DNA of 64,000 bases from Parazoarcus communis (GTDB lineage: Bacteria; Pseudomonadota; Gammaproteobacteria; Burkholderiales; Rhodocyclaceae): assembly GCF_003111645.1 (NCBI RefSeq), contig NZ_CP022187.1:4340001-4404000 (forward strand), written 5' to 3'. Positions 8,194 through 16,595 of the stretch are shown here, in pieces (positions within the stretch are counted from its first letter, which is position 1; every line of letters begins with the position of its first letter). The notes under the pieces are model-generated. The model searched no databases. It saw only the letters and a list, made by a program, of their open reading frames with translations, and was not told the origin of the DNA. The translations under genes were made by a program, and so were the position numbers.

Positions 8194-9381
8194 GTGATGA
8201 TGAGCGTGACATCTCCCGTGAAAGATTTCGTCGAACGTGTGACCGCAGTGCTCGGGGTCACGGAGGCGCCGCTGGCGCTGCATGAACCCGCTTTTTCCGG
8301 GAATGAACTGGCCTACGTCAGGGAATGTCTGGACACAGGCTGGGTGTCGACCGCCGGGAAGTTCGTCGATGAGTTCGAATCAAGGCTTGCAGAGCTGAGC
8401 GGAGCGAGACATGCGATTGCCGTGGTGAATGGCACCGCTGGATTGCATGCTGCGTTACACGTTTCGGGCGTGCTCGCCGGCGATGAGGTGCTGGTGCCGA
8501 CGGTGAGTTTCGTTGCGACGGCAAATGCCGTTTCTCAATGTGGAGCAGTTCCGCATTTCGTGGATTGTGCTCCCGACACCTACGGAATGAGTCCTGCGGC
8601 CCTGGCGGAGCATCTGCGACAGGTTGCAGAACCAGCTGGTGGCGGTTTCCGCAACAGGCATACCGGGCGCAGGCTCGCAGCAATCGTGCCGATGCACGTG
8701 TTCGGTCATCCGGTGGACATCGAGCCTCTTCTCGACCTCGCTGCCCGCTACCGGATGCCCGTTGTGGAAGACGCGGCCGAAGCGCTTGGCGCCAGGATCG
8801 GAGATCGAAGTGCGGGGACGTTTGGTGTAGCCGGGGTGCTCAGCTTCAATGGCAACAAGATCATCACGACCGGCGGTGGAGGTGCGGTGTTGACAAACGA
8901 TGCCGATGTCGCGCGTCGTCTCAAGCATCTGACGACCACTGCAAAGGCGGCGCATCGATGGGATTTCGTACACGATGAGGTTGCTTTCAACTACCGGATG
9001 CCGAATCTGAACGCGGCCTTGGGCTGCGCGCAGCTTGAGCGTCTGCCCGAGATTCTGCGCAGAAAGAAGGGACTGGCAGATGCTTACGCCCATGCGTTTG
9101 CGGACGCACCGGATTTCCGGTTCGTCGACGAAGTGCGAGGCCGCTCCAGCAACAACTGGCTCAATGCGATTGAGCTGTCGGCCTCGATGAGCGGTCGGCG
9201 TGACGAGTTTCTGGAGGCTGCTCGCGAAGCCGGCTATCAGTGTCGTCCGGTCTGGAGGCTGCTGCACCGGTTGAAGCCCTACGCAGCTTGTCCACGAATG
9301 GGTCTGTCGGTAGCCGAGTCCCTTGAGCAACGCATCATCAATCTGCCGAGCAGTCCGCAACTGTTTCGCGAGGTGGCGTAG
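8194..9381 (+). CDS. legC: LegC-type PLP-dependent nucleotide-sugar 4-aminotransferase
   Basis: Predicted to aminate C4 of the LegB product using glutamate. The 395-residue protein of the DegT/DnrJ/EryC1 fold has the cofactor phosphate region NGTAGLHAAL near residues 79-88, VEDAAEALGA near 191-200 and the Schiff-base lysine K222 in SFNGNKIITTGGGG. Three consecutive start codons (GTG 8194, ATG 8197, ATG 8200) follow an AGGGTG site, so the exact start is unsure by two codons. It lies 8 bases after legB and runs into the NeuD-type gene. Confidence 0.9.
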   Translation: MMMSVTSPVKDFVERVTAVLGVTEAPLALHEPAFSGNELAYVRECLDTGWVSTAGKFVDEFESRLAELSGARHAIAVVNGTAGLHAALHVSGVLAGDEVLVPTVSFVATANAVSQCGAVPHFVDCAPDTYGMSPAALAEHLRQVAEPAGGGFRNRHTGRRLAAIVPMHVFGHPVDIEPLLDLAARYRMPVVEDAAEALGARIGDRSAGTFGVAGVLSFNGNKIITTGGGGAVLTNDADVARRLKHLTTTAKAAHRWDFVHDEVAFNYRMPNLNAALGCAQLERLPEILRRKKGLADAYAHAFADAPDFRFVDEVRGRSSNNWLNAIELSASMSGRRDEFLEAAREAGYQCRPVWRLLHRLKPYAACPRMGLSVAESLEQRIINLPSSPQLFREVA

Positions 9382-9383
9382 AG

Positions 9384-10016
9384 ATGTCCTCGCTGGAAGC
9401 GATTCTGCTCCTGGGGGCGGGCGGCCACGCAAGGGCATGTATTGACGTGATCGAACAAGAGGGCCGTTTCCAGGTTGCTGGCCTGGTTGGTTTGCCCGAG
9501 GAGGTTGGCAGGGAGGTTCTTGGCTATCCCGTGCTTGGTTCGGATGATGATCTACCGGCGTTGCTCGGTCAGTATTCAGCGGGCATCGTGGTGATCGGTC
9601 AGATCAAGACGCCAGTGCCGAGAATGGTGCAATTCGCGCATCTCAGGGCTCGTGGGCTGTGCGTGCCTGTCATGGTCTCGCCGCGTGCATATGTTTCCCG
9701 CCACGCGCGCGTGGGAGATGGCTCCTTCGTCTTGCATGGTGCGGTGATTAACGCGTCGGCGTCAGTGGGCGAGAACTGCATTGTGAACAGCCTCTCGCTG
9801 ATCGAACATGACGTTCTGGTTGATGACCACTGCCACATCGCAACTGGAGCCAGAATAAACAGCGGTGTCCGGATTGGCGAAGGAAGCTTCATTGGCAGCG
9901 GTAGCCTGATCAGGCAGGGCGTAGTCATCGGGCGCAATTGCATCATTGGCATGGGACAGGTCGTGTTGAAAGACTGCCCCGACGGCACTCAGTTGCCTCA
10001 GAGGAGGATAAGTTGA
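9384..10016 (+). CDS. neuD: NeuD/PglD-family acyltransferase, likely N-acetylates the 4-amino sugar (LegH role)
   Basis: A 210-residue protein with an N-terminal Rossmann-like part (ILLLGAGGHARACIDVIEQ near residues 7-25) and a C-terminal left-handed beta-helix of hexapeptide repeats (about residues 95-200). This is the layout of NeuD and PglD sialic/bacillosamine acetyltransferases. Position between legC and legI fits acetyl-CoA-dependent N-acetylation of the 4-amino group, the LegH step. O-acetylation of the finished sugar is the alternative. It starts 2 bases after the legC stop, and its stop overlaps the legI start. Confidence 0.8.
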   Translation: MSSLEAILLLGAGGHARACIDVIEQEGRFQVAGLVGLPEEVGREVLGYPVLGSDDDLPALLGQYSAGIVVIGQIKTPVPRMVQFAHLRARGLCVPVMVSPRAYVSRHARVGDGSFVLHGAVINASASVGENCIVNSLSLIEHDVLVDDHCHIATGARINSGVRIGEGSFIGSGSLIRQGVVIGRNCIIGMGQVVLKDCPDGTQLPQRRIS

Positions 10017-11014
10017 AAACCCTGATCATTGCCGAGGCCGGCGTGAACCATAACGGTGATCTGAACATGGCACGGGCGCTTGTCGATGCAGCCGCCGAAG
10101 CGGGTGCAGACCTGGTGAAGTTCCAGACCTTCAGCGCAGATCGTCTTGTGACGACTTCGGCGCGTAAGGCCGACTACCAGATCAAGGCGACGGAGGCCGA
10201 TGAGTCGCAGTACGAAATGATCCGGCGGCTCGAACTGTCACCGGCAATGCATGCGGATCTGATCGGACACTGCCAGCAGCGAGGGATCGAGTTCTTCTCC
10301 ACCGCCTTTGATCTTGACAGTCTCGATTACCTGAACGGCCTTGGCATGCCCCGCATCAAGGTGCCGTCCGGCGAAATTACCAATCTGCCCTACCTGCGAA
10401 AGGTCGGCGCTTTTGGCAAGCACGTCATTCTGTCGACCGGCATGTCGACGCTGGGAGAGATCGAGGCTGCGGTGGATGTGCTTGAGCGGGCCGGAACATC
10501 CCGCGACCGTATTACGGTATTGCATTGCAACACCGAGTATCCGGTGCCGATGGCAGAGGTAAATCTGCGAGCGATGATCTCGATTCGCGAGGCGTTTGGG
10601 GTTAAGGTCGGCTTCTCTGACCATACCGAAGGAATCGAGGTTGCGGTCGCTGCCGTTGCGCTCGGTGCGTGCGTCATCGAAAAACACTTCACGCTCGATC
10701 GAAACCTGCCAGGCCCTGATCACCGGGCAAGCATCGAGCCTCAGGAGCTTGCGCACCTGATTCGTTCGATTCGGAACATTGAACTCGCAATGGGCGACGG
10801 GGTGAAACGCCCCGGTTTGAGGGAGAGTCAGAATATCCCGGTAGTCCGGAAGTCGCTGGTGGCAGTCAAGCAAATTCACGCGGGCGAGCTATTCTCGGCT
10901 GAGAATGTCGGCGTCAAACGGCCCGGCACGGGCCTCAATCCCATGCGATGGGATGAGGTCATCGGTCGCCGCTCCGTACGAGACTTTTCCGTCAATGAGT
11001 TGATTGAACTATGA
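10013..11014 (+). CDS. legI: Legionaminate (NeuB-family) synthase
   Basis: Condenses 2,4-diacetamido-2,4,6-trideoxymannose with phosphoenolpyruvate to give legionaminic acid. The 333 residues contain IAEAGVNHNGD near residues 6-16, KFQTF, GMSTLGEIEAA, HCNTEYPVP and GFSDHTEG of the TIM barrel, then a C-terminal antifreeze-like SAF domain (about 275-333, ARKSLVA-type start). The start is TTG 10013, overlapping the previous stop as TTGA with a GAGGAGG site ahead. An in-frame upstream extension would run through the neuD end and is unlikely. Leg rather than Neu specificity is inferred from legB and legC. Confidence 0.92.
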   Translation: MKTLIIAEAGVNHNGDLNMARALVDAAAEAGADLVKFQTFSADRLVTTSARKADYQIKATEADESQYEMIRRLELSPAMHADLIGHCQQRGIEFFSTAFDLDSLDYLNGLGMPRIKVPSGEITNLPYLRKVGAFGKHVILSTGMSTLGEIEAAVDVLERAGTSRDRITVLHCNTEYPVPMAEVNLRAMISIREAFGVKVGFSDHTEGIEVAVAAVALGACVIEKHFTLDRNLPGPDHRASIEPQELAHLIRSIRNIELAMGDGVKRPGLRESQNIPVVRKSLVAVKQIHAGELFSAENVGVKRPGTGLNPMRWDEVIGRRSVRDFSVNELIEL

Positions 11015-12174
11015 GGCGGAAGGTTTGCGTCGTCACTGGTACGCGCGCGGAATATGGACTGCTTCACTGGTTGATGAGGGCCATCAAGGCGGAGCCGTCT
11101 CTTCAGTTACAGATCATCGCCACAGGCATGCATTTGTCGCCGGAGTTCGGGCTGACGTTTCGCGAGATTGAGCAGGATGGCTTTGAAATAGATCGAAAAG
11201 TCGAGATGCTGACAAGCTCGGACTCCTCCGTCGGCATCGCCAAGTCGATGGGTTTGGGGATGATCGGGTTTGCGGATGCCTTGAGCGAGTTGCGTCCGGA
11301 TCTGATGGTCGTTCTGGGCGATCGATACGAGATTTTCTCAGCCGTTGCGGCTGCAATGGTTGCACGAATACCCGTGGCGCACCTGCATGGGGGGGAGGCG
11401 ACGGAGGGTCTTGTCGACGAGGCGATCAGGCACTCGATTACAAAGATGTCTCACTTGCACTTTGTTGCCGCGCAAGAGTACCGGGATCGAGTGATTCAAC
11501 TCGGTGAGCAGCCGGATTCCGTCCATCTTGTCGGCGGACTGGGCGTCGAGAACATTCGGCGGCTGGAATTGATGTCGCGTGACGAACTGGAGTCGTCCCT
11601 GGGCTTGAGATTCGGGCAGCGCAACCTGCTTGTCACCTTTCACCCCGTTACCCTGGAGGAATCGACGGCCGAGGCTCAAATGACGGCACTTCTTCAGGCT
11701 TTGGAGACGCTCGACGACACCCGGCTCATTTTTACGCTGCCGAATGCCGATTCGGGCGGGAGAGTCTTGATCGAGATGATCAATGACTATGTGGAGCATC
11801 ACCCCGAGGCGTATGCCTTCACCTCACTCGGTTATCGCAGATATTTGTCATGTCTGGCCTATGTGGATGGTGTCGTCGGTAATTCGTCGAGTGGACTGAC
11901 GGAGGTTCCGAGCTTCCGAAAAGCAACAATCAATATCGGTGATCGACAGCGGGGGCGTTTGCAGTCTGCGAGCGTGATTAATTGTGTCCCCGTGAGGATC
12001 GAGATCGAACAGGCCATCCGGAGGCTCTATTCCGACGAGTTCGCACAGGTCTTGAAGGGGGCCGTCAACCCCTATGGCGATGGCTGGGTAAGCGACAAGG
12101 TAGTCGAGGTTCTGAAGTCGGTCCCTCTTGACGGGCTCTTGAAGAAAAAGTTCTTTGATGTGTGCGTGCCATGA
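11011..12174 (+). CDS. legG: Hydrolysing NDP-sugar 2-epimerase
   Basis: Predicted to release the nucleotide from the NDP-2,4-diacetamido sugar while inverting C2, giving the mannose-configured substrate of LegI. The 387 residues are of the NeuC/LegG type in the UDP-GlcNAc 2-epimerase family: GTRAEYGLL near residues 9-17, LGDRYEIFSAVAAA near 103-116, HGGEATEGLVDEAIRHSIT near 125-143 and GNSSSGLTE near 290-298. ATG 11011 overlaps the legI stop (ATGA), and the legG stop overlaps the next start in the same way. Confidence 0.92.
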   Translation: MRRKVCVVTGTRAEYGLLHWLMRAIKAEPSLQLQIIATGMHLSPEFGLTFREIEQDGFEIDRKVEMLTSSDSSVGIAKSMGLGMIGFADALSELRPDLMVVLGDRYEIFSAVAAAMVARIPVAHLHGGEATEGLVDEAIRHSITKMSHLHFVAAQEYRDRVIQLGEQPDSVHLVGGLGVENIRRLELMSRDELESSLGLRFGQRNLLVTFHPVTLEESTAEAQMTALLQALETLDDTRLIFTLPNADSGGRVLIEMINDYVEHHPEAYAFTSLGYRRYLSCLAYVDGVVGNSSSGLTEVPSFRKATINIGDRQRGRLQSASVINCVPVRIEIEQAIRRLYSDEFAQVLKGAVNPYGDGWVSDKVVEVLKSVPLDGLLKKKFFDVCVP

Positions 12175-13055
12175 GAATCGTATTCATCGGGACCGTTAAC
12201 TTTTCGCTGCGCGCACTTGAGCGGCTTTTGGACATTGGCGCAGATGTGGTCGGTGTCTGCACGTCCGTCGATACCGGCGAGAATTCGGATTATGCGGATC
12301 TGAGCGAAATCAGCCGTGTCAATCAGGTTCCTTGTCTCCATGTCAGCAATGTGAACTCAGCCGAGACGCTGGAGTGGATTCGCGCGAAGCGGCCGGACGT
12401 AATCTTCTGCCTCGGATGGTCCCGGTTGCTGAAACGCGAGTTGCTTGAGTTGGCGCCAATGGGAGTTGTTGGATTTCATCCGGCCTTGCTGCCGGCAAAC
12501 CGCGGCCGTCACCCGATTATCTGGGCGCTGGTCCTGGGGCTTGAGGAGACTGGATCGTCTTTCTTCTTCATGAATGAAGGCGCTGACAGCGGACCACTGA
12601 TATCCCGTCGAAGTGTCCCGATTCATTATGAGGATGATGCGGGAAGTCTGTACGAACGAATCACGGCATGCGCATTGAATCAGCTGGAAGAATTCGTCCC
12701 GTGTCTGGCAGACCCCGACTTCCCCTTGATGTCTCAAGATGATGCTCTGTCGAACACCTGGCGGAAGCGTGGCGCTGCGGACGGCAGGATCGATTGGCGC
12801 ATGCCTGCCGAGGGCATCTACAATCTGATAAGGGGGCTGACCAGGCCGTATGTCGGCGCCCATTTCGATATTGATGGCCGGCAGGTGAAAGTCTGGAAGT
12901 CAGAGGTTGTGCGTGGCATGCCGAAGAATATTGAGCCTGGAAAAATCGTAGTCAATCCAGCGGCGCCGGGCGTGGTCGTTAAATGCGGCGTGGATGCGAT
13001 TAGAATAATCGAGATGGAGAGCGGTGTGGACCTGGCCGCGGGGCGCTATCTATGA
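12171..13055 (+). CDS. Sugar formyltransferase-like protein (Fmt/ArnA-like fold)
   Basis: A 294-residue member of the N10-formyl-THF-dependent formyltransferase fold. The hallmark region GFHPALLPANRGRHPIIWAL (about 101-120) and GADSGPLI (137-144) are present. The canonical Asn-x-His...Asp triad reads G101-F-H103...D139, so the Asn is replaced by Gly. The C-terminal half is the usual OB-like domain. ATG 12171 overlaps the legG stop. It sits between legG and a PIG-L deacetylase, so a modified N-acyl sugar is the likely product. The substrate (legionaminic acid, its mannose precursor or an NDP-sugar) cannot be told from sequence. Confidence 0.82.
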   Translation: MRIVFIGTVNFSLRALERLLDIGADVVGVCTSVDTGENSDYADLSEISRVNQVPCLHVSNVNSAETLEWIRAKRPDVIFCLGWSRLLKRELLELAPMGVVGFHPALLPANRGRHPIIWALVLGLEETGSSFFFMNEGADSGPLISRRSVPIHYEDDAGSLYERITACALNQLEEFVPCLADPDFPLMSQDDALSNTWRKRGAADGRIDWRMPAEGIYNLIRGLTRPYVGAHFDIDGRQVKVWKSEVVRGMPKNIEPGKIVVNPAAPGVVVKCGVDAIRIIEMESGVDLAAGRYL

Positions 13056-13714
13056 GAACGCTCGTGGTCGCTCCCCATCCTGACGACGAGATCCTGGGGT
13101 GTGGTGGAACCTTGCTGCGGAGAAAGGCCGAGGGCGGCACGCTGGGCTGGCTGATCGTGACGGGAATGACTGCCGAGGCCGGTTGGCCCATCGACCGCAT
13201 TCAGCAGCGCAACGACGAGATCAAGACCGTCGCTGGGATGATCGGGTTCGACGAGGTGTTCAATCTCGGCCTTCCTCCCGCCGGTCTGGACGCGCTCCCG
13301 CTTGGAGATCTGGTGTCTTCCTTCTCGGAGGTATTCAAGTCGTTTGCGCCGGAGGAGGTCTTCGTTCCGCATCATGGAGACGTTCATTCGGATCATCGCG
13401 TCACGTTTGATGTCGTGGCGGCGTGCGCGAAATGGTTTCGCTACCCTTCGGTGCGCCGGGTTCTTGCTTATGAAACGGTATCGGAGACTGAGTTCGGGCT
13501 GTGCAGAGAAGACGCTTTTCATCCCAATTACTTTGTGGATATTGAGCCCTATCACGAACGCAAGCTGGAGATCATGGGTGTTTACCGCTCGGAGCTTGGC
13601 GTATTTCCCTTTCCACGTAGCGTCCGGGCGATGCGGGCCCTGGCGGAATGGCGCGGAGCCTCCGCGGGGTACATGGCCGCTGAGGCCTTTCAACTCCTGA
13701 GAGAGCGCCAGTGA
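13052..13714 (+). CDS. PIG-L family (LmbE-like) zinc N-deacetylase
   Basis: A 220-residue protein with the zinc-binding signature APHPDDE (residues 7-13) and the second metal/active-site motif HHGDVHSDH (107-115). Family members remove N-acetyl groups from amino sugars. The ATG overlaps the formyltransferase stop (ATGA), so the two are translationally coupled. I infer joint action: deacetylate one N-acetyl group, then reformylate or otherwise re-acylate it. The next gene starts 34 bases downstream. Confidence 0.88.
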   Translation: MRTLVVAPHPDDEILGCGGTLLRRKAEGGTLGWLIVTGMTAEAGWPIDRIQQRNDEIKTVAGMIGFDEVFNLGLPPAGLDALPLGDLVSSFSEVFKSFAPEEVFVPHHGDVHSDHRVTFDVVAACAKWFRYPSVRRVLAYETVSETEFGLCREDAFHPNYFVDIEPYHERKLEIMGVYRSELGVFPFPRSVRAMRALAEWRGASAGYMAAEAFQLLRERQ

Positions 13715-13748
13715 TGAGAGCCATCAGAGTATCTGAAGGCTGACAACG

Positions 13749-14822
13749 ATGACCAGATCAAATCCTTCTGAACAACCATGGCGCAAGGCCTTGCTGGCAA
13801 GCGATGCGAGCTTGCAGCAGGCGATCAGTTGCCTGAATGAGTCGACGTCGCAGATCGTACTGGTCGTGTCGGCCGACGAGCGGCTGATTGGCACCCTCAC
13901 CGATGGTGATATCCGTCGCGGACTGCTTCGCGGTCTGGGGTTGGACAGCCCGGTCGACTCGCTGATCAATCATGACCCGCTGGTCGTACCGCCGGAATTG
14001 GGGCGTGACGCCGTGCTGCAACTGATGCGGGCAAATCGCGTTCATCAGTTGCCGGTGGTCGATACTGACCGGCATGTCGTGGGCTTGCACCTGCTTGATG
14101 AGTTGATGGCTCCAAGAAGGCGGCGCAACCTGATGGTCATCATGGCGGGAGGGCAGGGCACTCGGCTGCGTCCGCACACCGAGAATTGCCCGAAGCCGCT
14201 CTTGCCCGTGGGCGGCAAGCCGATGCTGGAGCACATCATAGAGCGGGCCAAGAGCGACGGGTTCGGCCATTTTGTGCTGTCAATTCACTACCTTGGCCAC
14301 ATGATCGAAGAGTACTTCGGGGATGGGAGTCGCTGGGGTGTCAGTATCGAGTATCTCCGGGAGGACTCGCCTCTGGGAACGGCTGGTGCGATCAGTTTGC
14401 TGAATCCCCGTCCCGAGTTGCCGTTTGTCGTATCCAATGGCGATGTGCTGACCGACATTCATTATGGTGAGTTGCTCGACTTTCATTGTCGTCACGCGGC
14501 GAGTGCGACAATGGCCGTAAGGCTTCATGAATGGCAGCATCCGTTCGGCGTCGTGCGCACCGATGGCGTGGATATCGTCGGTTTTGAAGAGAAGCCTATT
14601 TCCCGAAGTCATATCAATGCTGGTGTCTATGTCCTTGAGCCTGCAGCGCTTGGATTGCTGAAGCGGGCGGAGCACTGTGACATGCCAACGCTTTTTGCTC
14701 GACTCAAGGAAGAGGCTGCGCGAACGATCGTTTATCCGATGCATGAACCCTGGCTTGACGTCGGGCGCGACGATGACCTCAAGCGCGCTCGTGCCGCGCA
14801 TCCGAGAGCGGAGGGTCAGTGA
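13749..14822 (+). CDS. ptmE: CBS-domain nucleotidyltransferase, PtmE-like GlcN-1-P guanylyltransferase
   Basis: A 357-residue fusion of two CBS domains (about 10-65 and 75-122) to a sugar-1-phosphate nucleotidyltransferase (about 127-350, with MAGGQGTRLRPHTENCPKP at 132-150). C. jejuni PtmE has this architecture and makes the GDP-activated glucosamine precursor for legionaminic acid. That parallel, and the position among leg genes, supports GTP use here, but nucleotide specificity is not visible in sequence. The CBS pair may bind adenine nucleotides and set activity. Its end overlaps the next gene by 4 bases. Confidence 0.85.
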   Translation: MTRSNPSEQPWRKALLASDASLQQAISCLNESTSQIVLVVSADERLIGTLTDGDIRRGLLRGLGLDSPVDSLINHDPLVVPPELGRDAVLQLMRANRVHQLPVVDTDRHVVGLHLLDELMAPRRRRNLMVIMAGGQGTRLRPHTENCPKPLLPVGGKPMLEHIIERAKSDGFGHFVLSIHYLGHMIEEYFGDGSRWGVSIEYLREDSPLGTAGAISLLNPRPELPFVVSNGDVLTDIHYGELLDFHCRHAASATMAVRLHEWQHPFGVVRTDGVDIVGFEEKPISRSHINAGVYVLEPAALGLLKRAEHCDMPTLFARLKEEAARTIVYPMHEPWLDVGRDDDLKRARAAHPRAEGQ

Positions 14823-15730
14823 GAGCGCTCGTCATCGGCTATGGTTCCATCGGGCAGCGACATACCAGGCTGCTCCGCGGACTCTGCTGCGACGTAGCCG
14901 TCCTCAGTCGGCGGGAGCTGGATTTTCCGTCCTGCTATACAGACCTGCTGCGGGCGTTGGCAGAGCATCGCCCCGAATATGTTGTGGTGGCGAATCCGAC
15001 GAGTCTGCATCACGAAACCATCGAGGCACTGGCCGCTGCGGGATTTGCAGGGAAGGTGCTGGTCGAGAAACCCCTGTTCGATCACAGTCGTGCATTGATC
15101 GACGCCCCTTTCAGTCATCTCGCCGTCGCCTACAATTTGAGATTCCATCCGGTCATTCAGCGTCTTCGCGGATTGGTCCTCGGGGAGACAGTCATCTCCG
15201 TGCAGGCCTACATGGGACAGTACCTGCCGGATTGGCGGCCAGCATCCGACTATCGGCAGTCATATTCGGCGAGTGCCGCGCAGGGTGGCGGCGCACTTCG
15301 AGACCTGAGTCATGAACTTGACTATCTGGCCTGGATCTTTGGAGACTGGCAGTCAGTGACGGCGCTGGGCGGTCATCTTAGCGCCCTTGAGATTGACAGT
15401 GATGACCTGTTTGTACTGTTGATGCAGATGAGCAGGTGTCCGGTCGTTTCCGTTCAGGTGAGTTATCTCGATAGAACCGCACGCCGATGTATCGTCGTCA
15501 ATACGGAGCGTCTGACAATAGAGGCTGACTTGATCGCAGGAACGATTTCCTGCGGCAATGAGCTCGAAACCCTGTTGGTAGGGCGCGACTTCACCTACGA
15601 GGCGATGCATCGGGCCATGCTTGGCGATGAGAACGCAACACTATGCTCGCTCGACGAAGGTCTGGCGACGCTGCAACTGATTGATGCTGCCGAGCAGGCC
15701 AACAGAAACAGGGAGTGGGTCATTCGATGA
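14819..15730 (+). CDS. Gfo/Idh/MocA-family oxidoreductase (PtmF position)
   Basis: A 303-residue NAD(P)-dependent oxidoreductase with a dinucleotide motif at the extreme N-terminus (VIGYGSIGQRHTRLL, residues 5-19) and VEKPL near 80-84, the conserved E-K-P that closes the active site. The start is GTG 14819, embedded in the ptmE stop. In the C. jejuni flagellin-glycosylation locus the gene between ptmE and the CMP-Leg synthetase is ptmF, which is why I place it there. The actual reaction is not deducible. Its end overlaps legF. Confidence 0.75.
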   Translation: MRALVIGYGSIGQRHTRLLRGLCCDVAVLSRRELDFPSCYTDLLRALAEHRPEYVVVANPTSLHHETIEALAAAGFAGKVLVEKPLFDHSRALIDAPFSHLAVAYNLRFHPVIQRLRGLVLGETVISVQAYMGQYLPDWRPASDYRQSYSASAAQGGGALRDLSHELDYLAWIFGDWQSVTALGGHLSALEIDSDDLFVLLMQMSRCPVVSVQVSYLDRTARRCIVVNTERLTIEADLIAGTISCGNELETLLVGRDFTYEAMHRAMLGDENATLCSLDEGLATLQLIDAAEQANRNREWVIR

Positions 15731-16437
15731 AGCGACTGTGTACGATTTGTGCCCGGGGAGGCTCAAAGGGCGTCAAGGGGAAGAACCTCAAGGTTCTTCT
15801 TGGAAAACCTCTTATTGCCCATAGCATTGATCAGGCACGAGCGTCGGGTCTGTTTGATCTGATTGCGGTAAGCAGCGATTCGGACGAGATTCTCGCAGTT
15901 GCTCAGGATTGTGGCGCAGACCTTCTTGTCAAGCGCCCGGACGAGCTCGCGACAGACCAGGCCGCGAAGTTGCCGGTCATCCGCCATTGCGTCGCTGAGG
16001 TTGAGCGGCTTACCGGCGATTCGTTCGAAACCCTGGTCGATCTGGACGCAACCTCACCATTGCGAACACCTGAGGATATTCGTGATGCGGTCGAATTGCT
16101 TGAGCGAAGTGGTGCGGGAAATGTCATCACGGCAATGCCGGCGCGCCGATCCCCATACTTCAACCTCGTCGAACTCGATCAGGACGGAATTGTTCATCTG
16201 TCAAAGTCACCCCGTAACGCAATCGTCAGGCGTCAGGATGCGCCCAAGTGTTATGACATGAACGCCTCGATCTACGTTTGGCGGAGGGCGGCGTTGTTCG
16301 GCAATGAGTCCCTGTTCAATCCAGATACCCGACTGCATGTAATGCCTGAAGAGAGGTCGATCGATATCGATTCGGAACTTGATTTTCGTTTCGTCGAGTT
16401 CCTGATGGCATCTGGAGTGAATGTAGTCGAGCGTTGA
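15727..16437 (+). CDS. legF: CMP-legionaminate (acylneuraminate) cytidylyltransferase
   Basis: Activates legionaminic acid with CTP. The 236 residues match the NeuA/LegF family: the nucleotide loop ICARGGSKGVKGKNLK near residues 6-21, LDATSPLRTPEDI near 105-117, and C-terminal RSIDIDSELDF near 216-226. ATG 15727 overlaps the previous stop (ATGA). The 4-residue-longer upstream start lacks a better ribosome site. This is the last enzyme of the CMP-Leg pathway. The run of overlapping genes breaks directly after it. Confidence 0.92.
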   Translation: MKRLCTICARGGSKGVKGKNLKVLLGKPLIAHSIDQARASGLFDLIAVSSDSDEILAVAQDCGADLLVKRPDELATDQAAKLPVIRHCVAEVERLTGDSFETLVDLDATSPLRTPEDIRDAVELLERSGAGNVITAMPARRSPYFNLVELDQDGIVHLSKSPRNAIVRRQDAPKCYDMNASIYVWRRAALFGNESLFNPDTRLHVMPEERSIDIDSELDFRFVEFLMASGVNVVER

Positions 16438-16471
16438 AAAAATGACGATTCAGTGGAGCGCAATGAGCAAT

Positions 16472-16491
16472 AGCTGACCCGTCCCCAGGTT
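16472..16491. repeat. Possible RAYT/REP-flank-like remnant
   Basis: The string agctgacccgtccccaggtt lies in the 158-base gap after legF, just before the AT-rich gene. Read on the other strand it contains GGGGACGGGTCAG, which resembles sequences I recall next to IS200-like REP-associated transposases. It has no matching second arm here, so it may be chance. It is listed because the gap marks an abrupt fall in GC. Confidence 0.2.
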
Positions 16492-16595
16492 AATAGTATC
16501 TCAAGCATCTTGACATCAAGTCAGTGCCGGTCATCGATTCAATCTCCATCGGCCTTGGGTGCAGGCTGCCTGGAATATGTGTAAGGAGGTTGTCA

